Assembly (NCBI GenBank): GCA_947495425.1
Contig: CANLYR010000043.1
Coordinates: 1-39,057, forward strand
DNA: 39,057 nt
Direction: 5' to 3'
Origin: an uncultured Aquimarina sp.
GTDB taxonomy: Bacteria; Bacteroidota; Bacteroidia; Flavobacteriales; Flavobacteriaceae
Shown here: in pieces, positions 26,209-34,711 of the stretch
How the letters are laid out: each line of letters begins with the position of its first letter
How positions within the stretch are numbered: the stretch's first letter is position 1
The notes under the pieces: generated by a model
Told to the model about the DNA's origin: nothing
The model's input: only the letters and a program-made list of their open reading frames with translations
Databases searched by the model: none
Position numbers and translations under genes: made by a program

Positions 26209-27127
26209 TTATATAGAGCTTAAACAAAATAGAGATTTTGGTGAAATTATAGCTACATATTTCGATTTCTTTAAGCAAAACTTAAAAAGTTTCACTAATA
26301 TCTTTATAAGTTATAATGGTATTTTCATACTCCTACTCTTGGTCATTAGTTATCTAATGGTGACAGGATTTATAGGCTTGTATGATGGCACTTCTGAATT
26401 CGGAAACACAACAAACAGCGATGAATCCATTATATTTATAGGAATTGGGGTGGGGGTTATCTTTATTGTATTTATTTTTATTACAGCACTTAATTACAGC
26501 TTAGCATCTAGCTATGTTATTAAATATGAACAAAACAAAACAAATAGTATAGACCGAAAAGAAGTATGGAACTATATTAAAATTTATTCAGGCAATATAC
26601 TAGTTTTCATATTACTACTAATACCGATATATATTGTCTTCGCAATCGTTTCTTTAATCTTAGCATTTATACCTATCATAGGCACACTAGTACAGTATGT
26701 ATTACAATTTGCATTATCTTCTTGGATTGGTGTATCCTTTATGGTTATGATGTATGAAAATAAAAGTGCTTCAGATGCCTTAGGTGAAGGTTGGGATTTG
26801 ATAAGAGGTAATTTCTGGAAATGTATAGGTGTTAATTTTATTCTAGGGATATTATTAGGGATGATATTAATACTTATCATTGTAGCGATACCAGGAGTTA
26901 TATTTGGTATTTATACTTTTTTAGCACTAAACGCAGGTGAAGATATTACCAATTCTATTACTGCCAAAATAGTATATACTATCGTCTTATGTTTAGTATT
27001 AATAACCTTTGCTTACTCCCAACCATTATCTCAGTTCATTAACGGGATTTTATATTTCTCCCTACACGAACAAAAATATAATGTAAATACAAGAGAAAAA
27101 ATTAATCAAATTGGTAGTGGTGAATAA
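26198..27127 (+). CDS. Multi-pass membrane protein of the MoxR/SpoIIM cluster
   Basis: The 309-residue protein has about six predicted membrane helices and a conserved middle segment, YENKSASDALGEGWDLIRGNFWKCIGVNFILG, typical of hypothetical membrane proteins in this cluster (resembling the glycerophosphodiester phosphodiesterase membrane domain or YciC-like families). There is no catalytic motif. The start is within the SpoIIM gene's last codons, so it is translationally coupled. Function unknown; a role with SpoIIM in an envelope complex is inferred from gene order. Confidence 0.82.
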   Translation: MKDNYIELKQNRDFGEIIATYFDFFKQNLKSFTNIFISYNGIFILLLLVISYLMVTGFIGLYDGTSEFGNTTNSDESIIFIGIGVGVIFIVFIFITALNYSLASSYVIKYEQNKTNSIDRKEVWNYIKIYSGNILVFILLLIPIYIVFAIVSLILAFIPIIGTLVQYVLQFALSSWIGVSFMVMMYENKSASDALGEGWDLIRGNFWKCIGVNFILGILLGMILILIIVAIPGVIFGIYTFLALNAGEDITNSITAKIVYTIVLCLVLITFAYSQPLSQFINGILYFSLHEQKYNVNTREKINQIGSGE

Positions 27128-27854
27128 GAAAGAATACTATATCATATTTGTTTTTCTTGTCGCTCAATTGCTTTCACCTGTATGGAGTCAACAAGATTCG
27201 CTTTCAGTAGTAATTGATAGTAGTAAGGTAACTGTAATTGATTTTTCTGATGATTTATCAAAAAAGTATGCAGGAGATGATTTTGAGTATACCACAATTG
27301 AAGGGGAAGCAGAAAATTTCTTAGCTCGAGCGCTAAACTGGTTTTTTAATGGTCTACAAAGTATTTTTGGAATAACAATTGACCCACAACTAGCGAAACT
27401 ATTAGAAAACATGATCTATATTATATTTATTGGGATTGCAGTATACATCCTAATAAGAGTATTGGTCGGAAAAGAAGCCGTATCCTTTTTTAGAAAAAAA
27501 AATACACTTGTAGCACCTTTAAACATAGCAGAAGAACACATCGAAAAAATTAATCTGGATGAGTTGATCGCGAATGCACTAGCAGAAAAAAATTATCGCC
27601 TTGCCATACGATATATGTATTTGAAAACATTGCAAGATTTATCACTAAAAAAAATTATTGATTATCATTTCGAAAAAACAAACACAGATTATTATAGAGA
27701 GATTGCAGATATCACTTTGAAACAAAATTTCAATAGAGTTTCTTATTTATATGATTATATATGGTATGGCAAATTCGAATTAGACAAAAATGGATATATA
27801 AACGCTAAAGCGTCTTTTGATGTATTGAATGCTAAAATGAAAAAAATTGGATAA
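27120..27854 (+). CDS. DUF4129-domain membrane protein
   Basis: The 244-residue protein begins at GTG 27120 (MNKKEYYIIF; GTG 27117 and TTG 27111 are alternatives), overlapping the preceding stop by 8 bases. A signal peptide (about 1-22, ending WSQQ) precedes a periplasmic segment, one membrane helix at about 100-118 (MIYIIFIGIAVYILIRVLVG), and a cytoplasmic DUF4129 domain (about 145-240; LDELIANALAEKNYRLAIRYMYLKTLQDLSLK, DYIWYGKFELD). DUF4129 is a standard companion of MoxR/DUF58 genes. It overlaps the next gene by 8 bases. Confidence 0.88.
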   Translation: MNKKEYYIIFVFLVAQLLSPVWSQQDSLSVVIDSSKVTVIDFSDDLSKKYAGDDFEYTTIEGEAENFLARALNWFFNGLQSIFGITIDPQLAKLLENMIYIIFIGIAVYILIRVLVGKEAVSFFRKKNTLVAPLNIAEEHIEKINLDELIANALAEKNYRLAIRYMYLKTLQDLSLKKIIDYHFEKTNTDYYREIADITLKQNFNRVSYLYDYIWYGKFELDKNGYINAKASFDVLNAKMKKIG

Positions 27855-29040
27855 GAAATCAAGAAACATATTGATACTTTTTGGGCTAGCGTTATTGACT
27901 ATTATTGTTATCGAATTATCCAGGCCGACACCTATCAATTGGAAGCCAAGCTATACCTCATCAGATAAAATACCATTTGGAGGATATGTGTTTTTTGAAG
28001 AATTAAAAGCTCTTGACAACAATAAACAAATAGATATAATCTCTAAAAATCCGTATGATTTTTTGAGCTCAACAGCGTACACATCTAATTCTACGTATTT
28101 ATTTGTTAATTCGAGCATTAATTTTGACAAGAGGTCTTATGAAAAACTTATTGAATATGTGAGACAAGGAAATGTTGTATTCATAGCTGGAAACGATTTT
28201 GGGCAAATCATCAAAGACTCTTTAAATATCGAAACTGAGGTAGATTATCAATTAACAGAAACAGAAATTACACCAACGTTTTTCTCGCCATATATAAAAG
28301 AAAGTGTCGTACCCAAGTTCAAGAAAAACGTTTACAAAACAGTATTCAAAAGTTTTGATACAACAAAAACAACGACACTTGGGTACTATAAGAATGAGGA
28401 AGCTCAAGAAAATCTAAATGAAGTAAATTTCATAAAAGTTAAAGAAGGTAATGGAACTCTATATTTTAATACCTTACCCCAGGCATTCTCTAATTACTAT
28501 ATCCTTAACGGAAATCAGAGGTATGCTGCAACGTGCATTTCATTTATAAATTCGAGTCAAACCTACTATTGGGATGATTATCTCAAGGATGGTCGTAAGG
28601 TTATTGATTCTCCTATGCGTTTTGTACTGAACCAAACCGCATTGCGATGGGCATATTACCTAGCTATTATTGGAATAATATTGTTTATTATTTTCACAGG
28701 AAAAAGAGAACAACGAATTATCCCGATTATCAAACCCCTCGAAAACACATCTATCGAATTCACCAAAACTATTGGAAATTTATATTTTCAGCATAAAGAT
28801 TATAGCGATATTGTTTGTAAAAAAATCATTTACTTTCTCGAAAAAATCAGAAGCACGCATTACATCGACACCAATATTTTAGATACAGTTTTTATAGAAA
28901 AATTAGCTGTAAAAACAAATCATTCTATCGAAGAAACCAAAGACCTGATCAATTATATTAATACCTTAGGTAATAAGGTTATACACAGCGAAACAGATTT
29001 GGTAACGCTACATAAAAAAATAGAAAAATTTACATTATAA
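27847..29040 (+). CDS. DUF4350-domain membrane protein
   Basis: The 397-residue protein begins with a TTG start at 27847 (MDKKSRNILILFGLALL), the only start giving an N-terminal helix in frame. The DUF4350 domain (about 38-225) follows: FGGYVFFEELKAL, YLFVNSSINFDKRSYEKLIEYVRQGNVVFIAGNDFGQI. A second membrane helix lies at about 270-288 (YYLAIIGIILFIIFTGKREQR), and a cytoplasmic helical tail completes it. The GATase-like fold of this domain has no visible catalytic triad, so binding is more likely than catalysis (inference). The gene sits between DUF4129 and MoxR, with 8-base and 3-base junctions. Confidence 0.85.
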   Translation: MDKKSRNILILFGLALLTIIVIELSRPTPINWKPSYTSSDKIPFGGYVFFEELKALDNNKQIDIISKNPYDFLSSTAYTSNSTYLFVNSSINFDKRSYEKLIEYVRQGNVVFIAGNDFGQIIKDSLNIETEVDYQLTETEITPTFFSPYIKESVVPKFKKNVYKTVFKSFDTTKTTTLGYYKNEEAQENLNEVNFIKVKEGNGTLYFNTLPQAFSNYYILNGNQRYAATCISFINSSQTYYWDDYLKDGRKVIDSPMRFVLNQTALRWAYYLAIIGIILFIIFTGKREQRIIPIIKPLENTSIEFTKTIGNLYFQHKDYSDIVCKKIIYFLEKIRSTHYIDTNILDTVFIEKLAVKTNHSIEETKDLINYINTLGNKVIHSETDLVTLHKKIEKFTL

Positions 29041-29043
29041 ACC

Positions 29044-30036
29044 ATGGAAGAAACTAATGAAAATCCTTTGGAGTTCAACAACAGAATAGATTTAAAAAAC
29101 CTACAACAAGCTGTTCAAAAAATTAGAGAAGAGCTTGGCAAAGTAATTATAGGTCAACATGAGATGATCGATCTTTTGATCATTTCTATCCTTGCCGATG
29201 GTCATTCTCTTATAGAAGGAGTGCCCGGAGTAGCAAAAACAGTAACCGCCAAATTACTTGCCAAAACCATGAATGTAGATTTTAGCCGGATTCAGTTTAC
29301 GCCAGATTTAATGCCTAGTGATATTCTGGGAACTTCTATTTTTAATGTCAAAACATCAGAATTCGAATTCAAAAAAGGGCCAATATTCTCTAACATTATT
29401 TTAATTGATGAGATCAACCGTGCTCCTGCAAAAACACAAGCTGCTTTATTTGAAGTTATGGCAGAACGACAAATTACTATTGATGGTATTCAGAATAAAA
29501 TGCAAAGTCCACTTCTGGTATTTGCCACGCAAAACCCTATTGAGCAAGAAGGTACTTATGCCCTACCCGAAGCACAATTAGATCGTTTTTTATTTAAAAT
29601 TAATGTAGGATACCCTTCTGTTGAAGAAGAAGTAACCATTCTTGAAGGACATCATCAGAGAAAAACCATAGTTCCTACAGAAATGATTCAGCCTGTTATT
29701 AATGCAAAGCAAATTATTGAATATCAGGAAATCGTAAAAAGCATCATCATCGAAAACAATCTACTAAAATATATTGCATCTATAGTACATAATACTCGTA
29801 ACAATGGAAATCTATACCTGGGAGCATCTCCAAGAGCATCAATCGCCATTATGAATGCTTCTAAAGCTATGGCAGCTATTAATGGACGGGATTTTGTAAC
29901 CCCGGATGATATCAAGAAAGTAGCCGCTCCGGTATTGCGACATCGCGTAATATTGACTCCAGAAAGAGAAATGGAGGGTTTAACTGCAAAGAAGGTAGTC
30001 ATGCAAATTATTGAAACCATTGAAATCCCGAGATAG
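29044..30036 (+). CDS. MoxR-family AAA+ ATPase
   Basis: The 330-residue ATPase has Walker A EGVPGVAKTVTAK (G59-T66), Walker B NIILIDEINRAPAKTQAALFEVM (about 117-135), sensor 1 VFATQNPIEQEGTYALPEAQLDRFLFKI, and a C-terminal lid (YLGASPRASIAIMNASKAMA, VLRHRVILTPE). MoxR ATPases act as chaperones that activate metal- or ligand-binding partners, commonly VWA/DUF58 proteins. The next gene encodes the DUF58 partner, its GTG start overlapping this stop (TAGTG). Confidence 0.95.
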   Translation: MEETNENPLEFNNRIDLKNLQQAVQKIREELGKVIIGQHEMIDLLIISILADGHSLIEGVPGVAKTVTAKLLAKTMNVDFSRIQFTPDLMPSDILGTSIFNVKTSEFEFKKGPIFSNIILIDEINRAPAKTQAALFEVMAERQITIDGIQNKMQSPLLVFATQNPIEQEGTYALPEAQLDRFLFKINVGYPSVEEEVTILEGHHQRKTIVPTEMIQPVINAKQIIEYQEIVKSIIIENNLLKYIASIVHNTRNNGNLYLGASPRASIAIMNASKAMAAINGRDFVTPDDIKKVAAPVLRHRVILTPEREMEGLTAKKVVMQIIETIEIPR

Positions 30037-31370
30037 TGAAAGTTTTTTTAAAGAGTCTATATCTGAAAAAAATATTTTTTACCCTATTCTTTTCAATAGC
30101 GGTACTCTTTGTTGTTTCTTATTTTTTCGAAAATTTGTATCATATTGCAAAACTTATGCTGTACATACTTCTTGCAGCACTCGTATTTGATATTTTACTC
30201 TTATATAGAAATAACATTGGCACTCAGGCATCTCGATTATTACCTGAAAAATTATCCAATGGAGATCAAAATAATATTGAAATTACTTTAGTCAACAGGT
30301 ATCAGTTTACAAGCACAGTTAAAATTATAGACGAATTGCCCATACAGTTTCAGCACAGGAACTTTGTCATTGAATCACGCTTAAAACCTTCTGAAGAAAA
30401 GAAATTTACTTACGAATTGCGCCCTACAGCACGTGGGGAATATCATTTTGGAAATCTTAACATTTTTACCTCCTCACCACTAGGGCTTGTTGCAAAAAAA
30501 AGACAATTTTCTACTGATGCCATGATCCCCAGTTATCCTTCTTTCTTACAGCTCAAAAAATATGATTTTATAGCATTTACTAATACACTAAAACAATATG
30601 GACTCAAAAAAATAAGGAGAATTGGTCATACACTAGAATTTGAACAAATTAAAGAATATGTATCTGGTGATGATATAAGAGATATTAATTGGAAAGCAAC
30701 AGCAAAGAGAAATCAATTGATGGTAAACCAGTACCAAGATGAAAAGTCACAACCTATCTATTCTGTTATCGATACTGGCCGCGTTATGAAGATGCCATTT
30801 AATGAATTAAGTCTGCTAGACTACGCTATTAATGCTACGCTTGTAATTTCTAATATCGCAATCAAAAAACAAGATAAAGCAGGAATGTTTACATTCTCTC
30901 GCAAAGTCGAAAATGCAATTGTAGCCCAACGACGAAAAAGCCAGATGAATTTAATATTAGAAACGTTATATAATATTAATACAGACTTTGTCGAATCAGA
31001 TTTTGCAAGATTGTACATTGATATTAAACGTAGTATTAGGCATCGAAGCCTACTTTTGTTGTATACAAATTTTGAAACTCTGGACGGCTTGCACAGGCAA
31101 ATCCCCTATTTGCAAGCTATTGCCAAAACGCATTTGTTAGTAGTAATTTTTTTTGAAAATACAGAGTTGACCTCATTGCTTGATCAATCAGCCACTTCTA
31201 CCAAACAAATTTTTGAAAAAACCATTGCAGAAAAGTTTGTATATGAAAAGAAAATGATTGTTAATGAATTGAGCAAGCATGGCATCCATTCGATCCTTAC
31301 TGCTCCAGAAGATCTTACCGTGAACACCATCAATAAGTATTTGGAGATTAAAGCCAGAGGGCTTATATGA
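30036..31370 (+). CDS. DUF58-domain protein, partner of MoxR
   Basis: The 444-residue protein starts at GTG 30036 within the MoxR stop. It has two N-terminal membrane helices (about 12-55), a beta-rich segment (about 70-170), and the DUF58/VWA-like domain with EQIKEYVSGDDIRDINWKATAKRNQLMVNQY. A degenerate MIDAS-like VIDTGRVM and a closing helical part follow (TLLKAR-type, LLVVIFFENTELTSLLDQ). Together with MoxR it probably forms the ATP-driven part of the cluster that acts on the membrane proteins upstream. It is the last gene of the operon. Confidence 0.93.
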   Translation: MKVFLKSLYLKKIFFTLFFSIAVLFVVSYFFENLYHIAKLMLYILLAALVFDILLLYRNNIGTQASRLLPEKLSNGDQNNIEITLVNRYQFTSTVKIIDELPIQFQHRNFVIESRLKPSEEKKFTYELRPTARGEYHFGNLNIFTSSPLGLVAKKRQFSTDAMIPSYPSFLQLKKYDFIAFTNTLKQYGLKKIRRIGHTLEFEQIKEYVSGDDIRDINWKATAKRNQLMVNQYQDEKSQPIYSVIDTGRVMKMPFNELSLLDYAINATLVISNIAIKKQDKAGMFTFSRKVENAIVAQRRKSQMNLILETLYNINTDFVESDFARLYIDIKRSIRHRSLLLLYTNFETLDGLHRQIPYLQAIAKTHLLVVIFFENTELTSLLDQSATSTKQIFEKTIAEKFVYEKKMIVNELSKHGIHSILTAPEDLTVNTINKYLEIKARGLI

Positions 31371-31687
31371 CTCTTGATGTTCAAATTACGATTTTAGAAT
31401 TGTGAAATCATGATATACAACTCTAGAGTTATATTTAAATTTTAGAAATATAAAAAAGTATCGGTTAGCATGCTATTATATATATCTCCAACATGATCAT
31501 TCTGGTAAAAAATCTAATGAATGCATTGAAGTTGACATCATAATGCATAAATCTAACTCTTATGTCATAAATAACAACACATTTCATCCTACAATATCTA
31601 CAATTGAGTCATAAGTTTTATGACTGGCAAGAGAATTTATAGACATTTGAATTATTAAAAATCAAATAACTATAAAACTTTAAACAG
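31371..31687. other. Intergenic stretch of 317 bases with CATAA-type repeats
   Basis: Apart from the repeated CATAA/TTATG elements listed separately (31539-31624), this AT-rich stretch upstream of the DUF2141 gene shows no coding frame, RNA gene or terminator. Confidence 0.5.
31539..31624. promoter_or_regulatory. Cluster of CATAA/TTATG half-sites upstream of the DUF2141 gene, candidate operator
   Basis: In 86 bases there are CATAATGCATAA at 31539, the perfect palindrome TTATGTCATAA at 31560-31570, and the perfect inverted repeat GTCATAA-GTT-TTATGAC at 31608-31624. All share CATAA or its complement. The cluster ends about 65 bases before the DUF2141 start, which suits a regulator-binding region. 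The binding protein is unknown. Confidence 0.4.
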
Positions 31688-32110
31688 ATGAAAACTCTAG
31701 CTGTACTAATAGCCATTTTAATTTCGAACTTTATCGCTCAGGCGCAAGAAGAAAACAAAGGAATAACGATTACCGTAATGGTACCTAATGTAACCAGTTC
31801 AGAAGGAGAAGTCATCTTTGGGTTATACGATGAGGATACTTTTATGAAAGCTGCACCCATTCAAGGGCAAAAAAGTAAGATCATAGATGGCAAAGCAAAA
31901 ATTACGTTTATCAATGTTCCTGAAGGTACATTTGCGATTTCATGTTTTCATGATAAAAATGGTAATAATAGCATGGATTTTGAAGATAACGGAATGCCAA
32001 AAGAAAATTATGGAGTGTCAAATAACAATTTGAGTTACGGTCCACCAATGTGGGGTGAGGCAAAATTTGAAGTAAGCACAGAAGATTTAAATTTTGAAAT
32101 TAAAATGTAA
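31688..32110 (+). CDS. Secreted DUF2141-domain protein
   Basis: The 140-residue protein has a signal peptide (1-19, ending FIAQAQ) and a DUF2141 beta-sandwich domain (about 25-140): ITVMVPNVTSSEGEVIFGLYDEDTFM, AKITFINVPEGTFAISCFHDKNGNNSMDFEDNGMPKENYGVSN, GPPMWGEAKFEV. The DKNGNNSMDFE segment is the calcium-loop-like motif common in this family. It is an exported protein of unknown function, followed by a clear terminator. Confidence 0.92.
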   Translation: MKTLAVLIAILISNFIAQAQEENKGITITVMVPNVTSSEGEVIFGLYDEDTFMKAAPIQGQKSKIIDGKAKITFINVPEGTFAISCFHDKNGNNSMDFEDNGMPKENYGVSNNNLSYGPPMWGEAKFEVSTEDLNFEIKM

Positions 32111-32135
32111 CACCATATTAATATTCATCAATCGT

Positions 32136-32171
32136 AAAATGCTCGTCCCAATTTTTAGGCCGAGCATTTTT
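32136..32171 (+). terminator. Intrinsic terminator after the DUF2141 gene
   Basis: The arms AAAATGCTCG (32136-32145) and CGAGCATTTT (32161-32170) are perfect complements around a 15-base loop, followed by a T-run. It lies 26 bases after the DUF2141 stop. Confidence 0.85.
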
Positions 32172-32343
32172 ATTGAAATAAGTAGGCAAGTTTATGGTTT
32201 TTCTTCGTTTCGTCATGTAAAATCATTCAATCAGATAGCTATTTTAATTAATTGCTTAAATCAAAATCATGCAGACTACACTAATTCCCCTTTGCGATTT
32301 TAAGAGTAAGTACAATAAGATTGTGATGTCATGAATCATTGCA

Positions 32344-32466
32344 CTACATTTGACTTACCATTATTGCTACAAGTAATGTTTGTATAATGGTAATGACCAC
32401 AATAAATACTATAATTATATTAAGAACATCCCATTTCTTCTTTTGTAGGGTAATTTTAGATTTCAT
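32344..32466 (-). CDS. Possible 40-residue single-helix membrane peptide
   Basis: The frame runs from ATG 32466 to TAG 32344-32346. It encodes a basic N-terminus with KSKITLQKKKWDVLN, then one strongly hydrophobic helix (about 15-37, NIIIVFIVVITIIQTLLVAIM), and ends VSQM. The positive-inside layout, and a TAACTTTG element 30 bases upstream of the start (32496-32503), are what a real small membrane protein would show. Length alone would be unconvincing; no homologue is known to me. It is transcribed divergently from the TPR/HTH regulator gene. Confidence 0.5.
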   Translation of the reverse strand: MKSKITLQKKKWDVLNIIIVFIVVITIIQTLLVAIMVSQM

Positions 32467-32495
32467 AGAATTAGGGTTTTGATAGTTGATATTTT

Positions 32496-32503
32496 CAAAG
32501 TTA
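32496..32503 (-). promoter_or_regulatory. Promoter -7 element (TAACTTTG) of the 40-residue peptide gene
   Basis: On the minus strand this reads TAACTTTG, a full TAnnTTTG match, giving a leader of roughly 24 bases to the ATG at 32466. The -33 element is not clear. Confidence 0.4.
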
Positions 32504-32557
32504 ATAAAGGAACTTGTAGCTACCTGTAAATCAAAGGTTACAAAAAGTCACATTATT

Positions 32558-32582
32558 CAAAAAAGAGGTTTACATTTGGTTT
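32558..32582. promoter_or_regulatory. Conserved block upstream of the TPR/HTH regulator gene, copy 1
   Basis: The core GAGGTTTACATTTGGTT (32565-32581) is preceded by an A-run and, further upstream, by AAAGGTTACAAAA. The same order occurs at 38052-38095 upstream of the paralogous regulator gene (core GAGGTATACATTTGGTT). Conservation in non-coding sequence suggests a shared operator or promoter. Confidence 0.5.
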
Positions 32583-32796
32583 ACATACCCGGAAACCATC
32601 AGTAAATATTGAATTTATTGCTATATTTAGATTTTTATTACAATACATCGGTAAAATACTATTGCTTTTATTCGTGAGATGCACTAAAACAGAAATACCG
32701 ATTACACAAAATCTGAGTAAAAGCATGAGTTAAATATTACGTCCAAATACTGTTAATAGAAATAACACCTTACAATCTAGAACATAAAAATAAAAG

Positions 32797-34521
32797 ATGA
32801 TACCCCACAACACCGTTCTTTTTTTATGCACAATCCTTATCTTACATTCTTCTGTACAAAGTCAAAGTAGAGATAGTACCATTAAAGTAGTGGATAGCCT
32901 CAACTGTCATTATCATGATAAACAAGCTAACAAAACTTTTGAAAACATATATACTCGTCTCAAGAAATCTCAATCTGTGAGTTATGCTGAAGGATTACTT
33001 CATAGTTATAATGATTTAATATGGATATATGGGCGGCAACAAAACCTGGATAGTGTTTTGTATTATTCAGGTAAGTTTGAATCCACAGAAGCCATATATC
33101 CAAATAAAAGACTCAGGATAAGTTACTTAATGGACAAGGGAAATATTTTTCTATATTCTCTTGGACACAATAATGAAGGGCTTGATATTTACTCTGAAGC
33201 ATATAAACTTGCTATTGACGAGGACGAACTTACAAAATCAAAAATACGGGCCAATCTTGCCGTGGGATATATCCAAAAAGGGCAATATGATAAAGGGATC
33301 GCCATGTTGAAACAATCTCTTAATGATTCAACGTCTATTGGTGAGCGATATAAACATGTGCAGTTGTCTCATCTGGCCTTAGCTTATCAATACAAAAAAA
33401 TGCCAAAAAAAAGTACTCCTATACTTCATAAAATGTTAGCATATGGGAAGAAAAATCAAGATATACAGATGAAACTATATTCGACACATCTTCTTGCTCG
33501 CGATTATTTTCTTTTAGGAAACTATCAAAAGGCGATTGATAGCGGTTTGGCAGTTAGAAAAAAGCTTATTGCAAACCATTTTAATAGGTTTATGGCTGCC
33601 AATTCAGAATATCTAGCCGATTCTTATCATGCTATTGGGGATATAGAAAGTGCGATCTATTATATTGAAGATGCCATTAACACTACTGATAATCTTGCGG
33701 ACATCCCTAAATATTATAAAAGCCTTGCGGAATTTTATAAAAATAGTGGCTCTTTAATATCAGCGATTCATAGTTATGAAAAAAGAGAAGCTATTATTGA
33801 CAGTTTGCGCGCGCTCGAAAAAAAGAAATTTACAGGCTTATATGATACTAAAATAAAGTACATCAATCAAACACAGGAAAACCAAAGAGTTACTCTAGAA
33901 AAAGATATCCTTACTGAAAAAAATGGAAGACAAAAACTGTATATTATTTCTTTAAGTGTAGGACTATCCTGTTTGCTTATGATTGTCGTGAGTTTTTTGA
34001 TCTATAAAAAATATCACCAATCAAAAAAGACAGTTGTTGCGCTAAAACAAAAAGAAAAAGAGGTTTTAAAAAATCATATCAAAGTTAGAGAAGATGAACT
34101 ATCAGCTATCCTCATTGCACAAACCAAAAATATGGAAGAACTTACTGCAATAGAGCACAATCTCTGTACTGCAATACAAAATAATGATCCAAATGACATT
34201 ACTGCTGCCAAAGATTCACTAAGCCAGTACATCGCTTCTCAGGGGGACTACAATATATTTTCTGAGCGCATAGGATCACAATATCCCGGCATTGTGCACC
34301 AACTCAAAAAAAAACATCCCAAATTATCTACGAATGAGATTAAACATTGTCTGCTACTAAAACTAAGATTATCGCTCAAAGAATCTGCACAATTACTTAA
34401 TGTATCGATAAGTACCGTAAAAATGACAAGAAATCGAGCAAAAGCAAAAATGAATCTACCAGAAGACCTTTCCTTAAAAGAGTATTTGGATCAAATAGTT
34501 AATGAAGAAATTCTGGTATAG
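32797..34521 (+). CDS. Membrane-spanning TPR regulator with C-terminal HTH (one-component type)
   Basis: The 574-residue protein has a signal peptide (1-22, SVQSQ), then a helical repeat region (about 35-340) with TPR-like units such as NNEGLDIYSEAYKLAI, GQYDKGIAMLKQSL and GNYQKAIDSGLAVRKKL, expected in the periplasm. One membrane helix (about 381-403, YIISLSVGLSCLLMIVVSFLIY) and a coiled coil (about 405-445) follow. The cytoplasmic C-terminus (505-574) is a LuxR-like helix-turn-helix: KLSTNEIKHCLLLKLRLSLKESAQLLNVSISTVKMTRNRAKAKM. This design would carry an envelope signal directly to DNA. A second, truncated copy lies at 38347-39000, and the two bracket the oppositely transcribed secreted-protein genes. 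The upstream block at 32558 may be its own operator. Confidence 0.92.
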   Translation: MIPHNTVLFLCTILILHSSVQSQSRDSTIKVVDSLNCHYHDKQANKTFENIYTRLKKSQSVSYAEGLLHSYNDLIWIYGRQQNLDSVLYYSGKFESTEAIYPNKRLRISYLMDKGNIFLYSLGHNNEGLDIYSEAYKLAIDEDELTKSKIRANLAVGYIQKGQYDKGIAMLKQSLNDSTSIGERYKHVQLSHLALAYQYKKMPKKSTPILHKMLAYGKKNQDIQMKLYSTHLLARDYFLLGNYQKAIDSGLAVRKKLIANHFNRFMAANSEYLADSYHAIGDIESAIYYIEDAINTTDNLADIPKYYKSLAEFYKNSGSLISAIHSYEKREAIIDSLRALEKKKFTGLYDTKIKYINQTQENQRVTLEKDILTEKNGRQKLYIISLSVGLSCLLMIVVSFLIYKKYHQSKKTVVALKQKEKEVLKNHIKVREDELSAILIAQTKNMEELTAIEHNLCTAIQNNDPNDITAAKDSLSQYIASQGDYNIFSERIGSQYPGIVHQLKKKHPKLSTNEIKHCLLLKLRLSLKESAQLLNVSISTVKMTRNRAKAKMNLPEDLSLKEYLDQIVNEEILV

Positions 34522-34559
34522 CATACTTACTCTTCTATTTTTTTATGGATTGTAATAAA

Positions 34560-34591
34560 AAAAGCGGATAGGTAAAACCATATCCGCTTTT
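34560..34591. terminator. Intrinsic terminator, probably bidirectional
   Basis: AAAAGCGGATA (34560-34570) and TATCCGCTTTT (34581-34591) are perfect complements with a ten-base loop; A- and T-runs flank the stem. It can end the regulator gene (+) and the thioredoxin-like gene (-), which converge here. Confidence 0.85.
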
Positions 34592-34711
34592 CAAACTCAA
34601 ATAGTCACTTAATGTACTACTCTCTCTAAATTGTTACACCTAACGTGTGTTATATATCGAGACCCACATTACTTATGATATCATTATGCATTATATCTGG
34701 GGTATCTAACA

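Larger units (their letters stand above)
32172..32796. other. Long intergenic stretch of 625 bases
   Basis: It contains a 40-residue membrane-peptide frame on the minus strand with its own TAnnTTTG element, and a block at 32558-32582 that is also found upstream of the second TPR/HTH regulator gene. The rest is AT-rich without other recognisable features. Confidence 0.5.
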
